DNA of 64,000 bases, from contig MEMB01000002.1 of NCBI GenBank assembly GCA_001768735.1, positions 213,573 through 277,572 on the forward strand, in the 5' to 3' direction. A program made the position numbers and the translations under genes. This document shows, one piece after another, positions 60,236 through 64,000 of this stretch (its first letter is position 1; each line of letters starts with the position of its first letter). The notes beneath the pieces were generated by a model. That model was not told the DNA's origin and made no database searches. It was given only the letters and a program-made list of their open reading frames with translations. Source of the stretch: Alphaproteobacteria bacterium GWF2_58_20 (GTDB lineage: Bacteria > Pseudomonadota > Alphaproteobacteria > UBA1247).

Positions 60236-61462
60236 ATGAAATTCAGCAAGAAGGACCTTCTGCGCAACCTTGGCGCTGCCGAGAATACCAACCTTGGGGA
60301 CGATGAAAGCATCATGGTTGAGATGGTGTCCGGGGAGCTTTCCGAAACAGGGAAGTTGGAAAGTGTCCAGAGGAGGTCCTATGCTGAAATCAAGCAAATG
60401 GAAGGGACGTCCGGGACCATCATTTCTGCGAAGATCGTGACTGAAAAGCTGGAAATGGCCCAGGAAGGAATTGGCCGGATACAGGAAGCCGCCAGCAAGG
60501 GCGAATTTAATTGGAATTTTGTACAAGGAATCCAGGAAACCATTCATGAACTTCACGCACTTAAGGATGCCGGGGAGATCAAGCCTGGTTCTGAAGATGA
60601 TGCGGATATGAAGGATTTCCAGAAGATCGAGAGGTCCTTGAAAAAAAACGGTGAACAGAGTTTTCCTGTTATCATGCCGGTGGAAATGTTCCTGGAAATT
60701 TTGGAAAAAACAGAGGGATCCGCCAAGCTTTCTTCTGGCGCTGAAACCTTCTTTGCCCAAGCAGGCTCTCCGACGGATATGCCGATCGCCTTCTCTGCGG
60801 ATTATGTGCCATTTCCGATTTCCCAGGTTTTTGAATGCGCCTTTTCCGAAGTTGTGCTTCCTTCCGGCTACCTCAGGAACATTCTTGCGGGAAAAGCTGA
60901 TCCGGATGAAATGGGATTGATGATCTCCATGGCGGACCAGATTATTGAAGAAACAAAGGATTTTATAGATCAGCAGAAATGCATGTTCAGTGATGTGGAA
61001 TGCTTTATTGTGGCGCAGGAAGTTGATGATGAAGTATTTGTCATGGCCCAGACGGCGACCATGTACAACAAGGATTTCGACGATGCGCAGATGGCAGACC
61101 TGTTGACGGCTTTCCGTTATTCGGCCACCCAGATATCAGAAGGGAAATTTAGTAATTTTACGGCGATCCACTGTCAGGTCTGGTCCCATCGCCTGAGACA
61201 GGACATGGAACAGAAGCCGCAATGGAAATCCACCCTGAAAACGGGGATGGACCTGAAGGAGGATTTCGGGAAGGCGGCCAAGAAATCCATCGGGTTCAAA
61301 CCCCAGAAGCCCGTAAATGAAAAATCACTTAAACAGAAAGCCTTGCAGCACCAGAGGGTTAATAAGCCAAAGGCTCATCCGCTCAAGGCTAAGTTGCGTT
61401 CCATGAATCAAAAGAAGCTGCATTCTTCGGCGCCTTCCATGGTTCCTGAAAAAAATAAGTAG
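60236..61462 (+). CDS. Hypothetical protein, first gene of unknown module
   Basis: The 408-residue product has no signal peptide or membrane segment. The N-terminal 160 residues are acidic and helical (SVQRRSYAEIKQMEGTSGTI, EMAQEGIGRIQEAASKGEFN); the middle looks globular (FECAFSEVVLPSGYLRNIL, MADQIIEETKDFIDQQKCMF, QVWSHRLRQDMEQ); the last 70 residues are very basic and start with SIGFKPQKPVNEKSLKQKA. GGAG lies at the right distance from ATG 60236. I recognise no family. It is followed 12 bases later by another unknown gene whose tail also begins PIGYKP. Confidence 0.75.
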   Translation: MKFSKKDLLRNLGAAENTNLGDDESIMVEMVSGELSETGKLESVQRRSYAEIKQMEGTSGTIISAKIVTEKLEMAQEGIGRIQEAASKGEFNWNFVQGIQETIHELHALKDAGEIKPGSEDDADMKDFQKIERSLKKNGEQSFPVIMPVEMFLEILEKTEGSAKLSSGAETFFAQAGSPTDMPIAFSADYVPFPISQVFECAFSEVVLPSGYLRNILAGKADPDEMGLMISMADQIIEETKDFIDQQKCMFSDVECFIVAQEVDDEVFVMAQTATMYNKDFDDAQMADLLTAFRYSATQISEGKFSNFTAIHCQVWSHRLRQDMEQKPQWKSTLKTGMDLKEDFGKAAKKSIGFKPQKPVNEKSLKQKALQHQRVNKPKAHPLKAKLRSMNQKKLHSSAPSMVPEKNK

Positions 61463-61474
61463 AGAAGGTGTAAG

Positions 61475-62161
61475 ATGGCTTGGTCCGAGAACAAGATTGC
61501 TTCCGAAATCGGCCTGCCGTTCCGGCTAAAGCCTGGGCGTCCGGTTGTTTGTGCCTGCGAAGGGATGAACAAGGAAGGGAACATTTTTTTTGGCATGAAG
61601 GCGGAAGTTCACCTTTGTGGCGACAACCACCGCATGGATCTTATTGTCAGCAACTGGCAGATTGACCTTGGCAAGGTTGATCCCGCCAAGATCGGCATGA
61701 AGCCTGATCCATCCATTAATCTTGGGCCGGTGCTGTATATCCAGCTTGAGCGCAATCGCCAGGGGGATTTCGAGTTTTCCAGGGCATCCATCGGCAAAAG
61801 CGCCGGAATTTGTTTTGCCCCAAGTTATGAGCGCCCGGTGCTTGAAACCTTCTATAATGCGGCAAATGCCATTTCAAGTGGATGCATGGTTGATGTGGAG
61901 GATCTCTGGCTGAAAGCCATGCTGGGGAATCTTTCATCCATGGTTATTGGCGCCAAAGTTGAACACAAAACGTTACCCTGGGTGGAAAGCCTGCCGGAAG
62001 ACATGGTTGGGCAGCCCGAACCCCGCAAGCCCATTGGTTACAAGCCTGAAGCGCCGGGGAATAGCCATTCTTCGGTAAAGAATGGAAAGCCACTCAAGCA
62101 TCCCCGCCTATCCATAACCAAGCCTGCGACGTACCGCCCCAGGGTTCCTGGACGCGAATGA
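61475..62161 (+). CDS. Hypothetical protein, second gene of unknown module
   Basis: The 228-residue product has a globular N-terminal part of about 170 residues with six cysteines spread through it (VVCACEGMNKEG, EVHLCGDNHRMDL, GICFAPSYERP, SGCMVDVEDLWLKA) and a basic, proline-rich tail (RKPIGYKPEAPGN, then HPRLSITKPATYRPRVPG). No export signal. AAGG precedes the ATG. The tail motif IG(F/Y)KPxxPxN is shared with the product of the gene before it, suggesting both bind the same partner or surface. Function unknown. Confidence 0.75.
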   Translation: MAWSENKIASEIGLPFRLKPGRPVVCACEGMNKEGNIFFGMKAEVHLCGDNHRMDLIVSNWQIDLGKVDPAKIGMKPDPSINLGPVLYIQLERNRQGDFEFSRASIGKSAGICFAPSYERPVLETFYNAANAISSGCMVDVEDLWLKAMLGNLSSMVIGAKVEHKTLPWVESLPEDMVGQPEPRKPIGYKPEAPGNSHSSVKNGKPLKHPRLSITKPATYRPRVPGRE

Positions 62162-62179
62162 TTGTCCATGCGGTGATGC

Positions 62180-62212
62180 AAAAAAAGCCCCGGTCTGTCC
62201 GGGGCTTTTTTT
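62180..62212. terminator. Bidirectional terminator
   Basis: AAAAAAGCCCCGG, loop TCTGT, CCGGGGCTTTTTTT. The unknown module and xthA converge on it; the xthA stop is at its right edge. Confidence 0.9.
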
Positions 62213-62996
62213 ATGGGGTTTTGCAGGAAATGAGAAGCGGTGTGTGATCCGAGGCTTTTTCCATGCCGCGTGGGGTTTTGTCCACTTCGCAGGATATGAG
62301 CCGGTCAGCCATACGGGGGGAGAGCAGGGCATGGTCAATCCGGATGCCATCGTTCTTCTGCCATGCGCCGCCCTGATAATCCCAGAAGGTGTAGCCGGGC
62401 GTTTCCGGGTGCAGGGTGCGCCAAGCGTCAGTTAGCCCCATGAAGCAAAGTTGGCGCCATGCCGCACGTGTGTCCGGGTGCATGAGGGCATCTCCTTTCC
62501 AGCGGGCGGGGGTGGCGGCATCAAAGTCTTCCGGGATGACGTTGAAGTCGCCAGCAAGGATGAAATCCTGCCCGGACGCCAGCATGTTTCCCGTGTGTGC
62601 GGCAAGCCTGCCCATGAAGTCCATTTTCCGGATGAATTTTTCGCTTGTTGGCGGGTTGCCGTTGGGCGCGTAAACCGAAGCCATGCGGATGCCGGCGATG
62701 GTTGCGGAGACAAGACGGGCTTCCGTGGCCTCTTTTTCGCCGGGCAGGTGTTTTTGCACATCACGGAGGGGCAGGCGGGAGAGGATGGCAACGCCATTGT
62801 AACTTTTCTGTCCCAGCGTTGCGATGTGCGGAAAGCCAAGGGCGGAAAATTCCATGGCTGGAAAATCCAAATCCTCAACCTTGGTTTCCTGGAAAAGGAG
62901 AACATCCACATCGGCGCTTTCCAGCCATTTTGAGATGACGGGCATGCGGGCCCTGACGGAATTGACGTTCCAGGATGCGATGGTGATCTTGTTCAT
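62211..62996 (-). CDS. xthA: Exodeoxyribonuclease III
   Basis: This AP endonuclease/3'-5' exonuclease of 261 residues works in base-excision repair. Family sites in order: TIASWNVNSVRARM, LLFQETKVED (the metal-binding Glu), ASVYAPNGNPP, LAGDFNVIPEDFD (Asp and Asn of the active site), RIDHALLSP and the final SDHTPLLI with the catalytic Asp-His. ATG 62996 gives a length close to E. coli Xth. It is divergent from the dGTPase gene across 55 bases. Confidence 0.95.
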   Translation of the reverse strand: MNKITIASWNVNSVRARMPVISKWLESADVDVLLFQETKVEDLDFPAMEFSALGFPHIATLGQKSYNGVAILSRLPLRDVQKHLPGEKEATEARLVSATIAGIRMASVYAPNGNPPTSEKFIRKMDFMGRLAAHTGNMLASGQDFILAGDFNVIPEDFDAATPARWKGDALMHPDTRAAWRQLCFMGLTDAWRTLHPETPGYTFWDYQGGAWQKNDGIRIDHALLSPRMADRLISCEVDKTPRGMEKASDHTPLLISCKTP

Positions 62997-63051
62997 GACA
63001 GGTACGATATAGCTCTTGCGGCGGGCTGTCGAGGGGTTGTATGGTTCGGCC

Positions 63052-64000
63052 ATGCTGAAACCTTATGCCTGTATCCCTGAAGAATCGCGTGGCCGTTTTC
63101 ATTTTGAAAAGGATGATGACGGACGCACCTGTTTTGCGCGCGACCGTGATCGAATCATTCATTCCGGCGCATTCCGCAAAATGCAGTTCCGCTGCCAGGT
63201 GCTCCTGAGCATGGAGGGGGATTATTACCGTACGCGCCTCACCCACAGTATTGAAGTTGGGCAGATTGCGCGCGCCCTTGCGCGGCATCTTGGCCTGAAT
63301 GAAGACCTTTCGGAGGCCATTGGCCTTGCGCATGATCTTGGTCACGCCCCTTTCGGACATATGGGCGGGGAGGTGCTGGATGAATGCATGGTGTCCTATG
63401 GCGGGTTTGACCATAACGATCACGCCTTGCGGGTTGTTGGTGTGCTGGAGAAACGCTATGCGGGGTTTGACGGGCTGAACCTGAGTTGGGAGGTCATCGA
63501 GGGACTTGCCAAGCATAATGGTCCGCTCCTGCCCCTGGAAGGGGATGCTGTGTTGCCCCCGGCCACGGCGGCCATTGATGCGGCCTGGCCGCTTGAGCTG
63601 GACAAGTTTGCTTCTGCGGAGGCGCAGGCGTCTGCGATATCCGATGATATTGCCTACAATACGCATGATATCGACGATGGTTTGCAGGCGGGCTTTTTTG
63701 ATGTTTCCGAACTTGGGGAAATCTCTTTTGTGGCACCGGTTCTGGAGGGGATTTGCACACAGCATCCGGGGCTGGAGGAGGTGCGTCTCCGTCATGAGCT
63801 GATCCGGCGCCTGATTTCCATGCTTGTGTCAGACGTGGTCGAGGAAAGTCATGCCCGGATTTTGGCCCTCAACCCTGTTGGCGTGGATGATATTCGGCTG
63901 GCGGGCCATCCGGTCATTGCCTTTTCGGAGGGGATGCGCGCGCATGTGAATGAGCTTCGCCGATTCCTGTATGAACGGATGTATCGCAACCGCCACGTGA
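63052..64000 (+). CDS. dgt: dGTP triphosphohydrolase-like protein, 3' end outside window
   Basis: The frame is open from ATG 63052 to the window end (316 codons visible of an expected 380 or so). HD-domain marks are RTRLTHSIEVGQIARALARH, LAHDLGHAPFGHMGGEVLDE, FDHNDHALRVV and ISDDIAYNTHDIDDG, giving the H...HD...D metal set. It should split dNTPs to nucleoside and triphosphate. The usual N-terminal segment RxxFxRDRDRIIHSGAFRKM is complete, so the start is sound. Confidence 0.93.
   Translation, partial: MLKPYACIPEESRGRFHFEKDDDGRTCFARDRDRIIHSGAFRKMQFRCQVLLSMEGDYYRTRLTHSIEVGQIARALARHLGLNEDLSEAIGLAHDLGHAPFGHMGGEVLDECMVSYGGFDHNDHALRVVGVLEKRYAGFDGLNLSWEVIEGLAKHNGPLLPLEGDAVLPPATAAIDAAWPLELDKFASAEAQASAISDDIAYNTHDIDDGLQAGFFDVSELGEISFVAPVLEGICTQHPGLEEVRLRHELIRRLISMLVSDVVEESHARILALNPVGVDDIRLAGHPVIAFSEGMRAHVNELRRFLYERMYRNRHV

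Overview
The window looks like chromosomal DNA of a Gram-negative alphaproteobacterium. The evidence is the gene content and order: an infA-maf-RNase G-yacG cluster, a tiny basic gene in front of murA, a DUF2336 protein, a CarD regulator, an RpoH-type sigma factor, fdxA, and RND and lipoprotein genes implying an outer membrane. Coding density is high, with many 4-bp ATGA overlaps. I see no phage, transposase, integrase or CRISPR array. The genus cannot be named from sequence alone. Secreted Ig-like repeat proteins, many ankyrin proteins and a MotAB motor suggest a motile cell that may contact other cells.

Layout. 1-3.9 kb: two divergent secreted He_PIG/Ig-like repeat proteins, the left one cut by the window edge. 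4-11 kb: ppdK, a DUF2207-LemA pair preceded by a degraded copy of the DUF2207 tail, a D-lactate dehydrogenase (ldhA) and the scar of an HlyD/ABC-2 exporter. 11-15.9 kb: an RND pump with adaptor, divergent from a BigR/SqrR-type ArsR repressor and a DUF2892 protein, with a palindromic operator between them. 15.9-21 kb: pentapeptide-repeat protein, mtaB-ftsY, a small hypothetical and a DUF2336 protein. 21-31 kb: pgk, pip, a nuclease-like protein, an RpoH-like sigma factor, carD, fdxA, photolyase with a phosphoesterase, MscS channel and recX. 31-33.2 kb: hslO, a lipoprotein and a nucleotidyltransferase.

33.2-43 kb holds two runs of ankyrin-type genes, six in all. They are separated by an OmpA-type lipoprotein, tRNA-Gly, motAB, and tcdA-tatD, which lie at the end of the second run. 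43-52 kb: a two-domain polyphosphate:AMP phosphotransferase, then a tightly coupled surface-glycan operon (two epimerases, a glycosyltransferase, a WecA-like transferase, an MsbA-like flippase) running into an alpha/beta hydrolase and a glycerophosphodiesterase, followed by a Na+/H+ antiporter. 53.6-54.6 kb: two tandem paralogous small membrane proteins of no family I recognise. 54.8-59.2 kb: rpsD, then yacG, RNase G, maf and infA, then murA with its small upstream gene. 59.3-64 kb: tRNA-Thr, a Tat-exported DUF882 protein, a two-gene module of unknown proteins with matching basic tails, xthA, and a dGTPase cut by the window end.

The most interesting leads are the unknown two-gene module (60.2-62.2 kb), the tandem membrane pair (53.6-54.6 kb), the ankyrin clusters with their shared tail, the Cys-based repressor beside the efflux pump, and several recombination scars that show gene loss.
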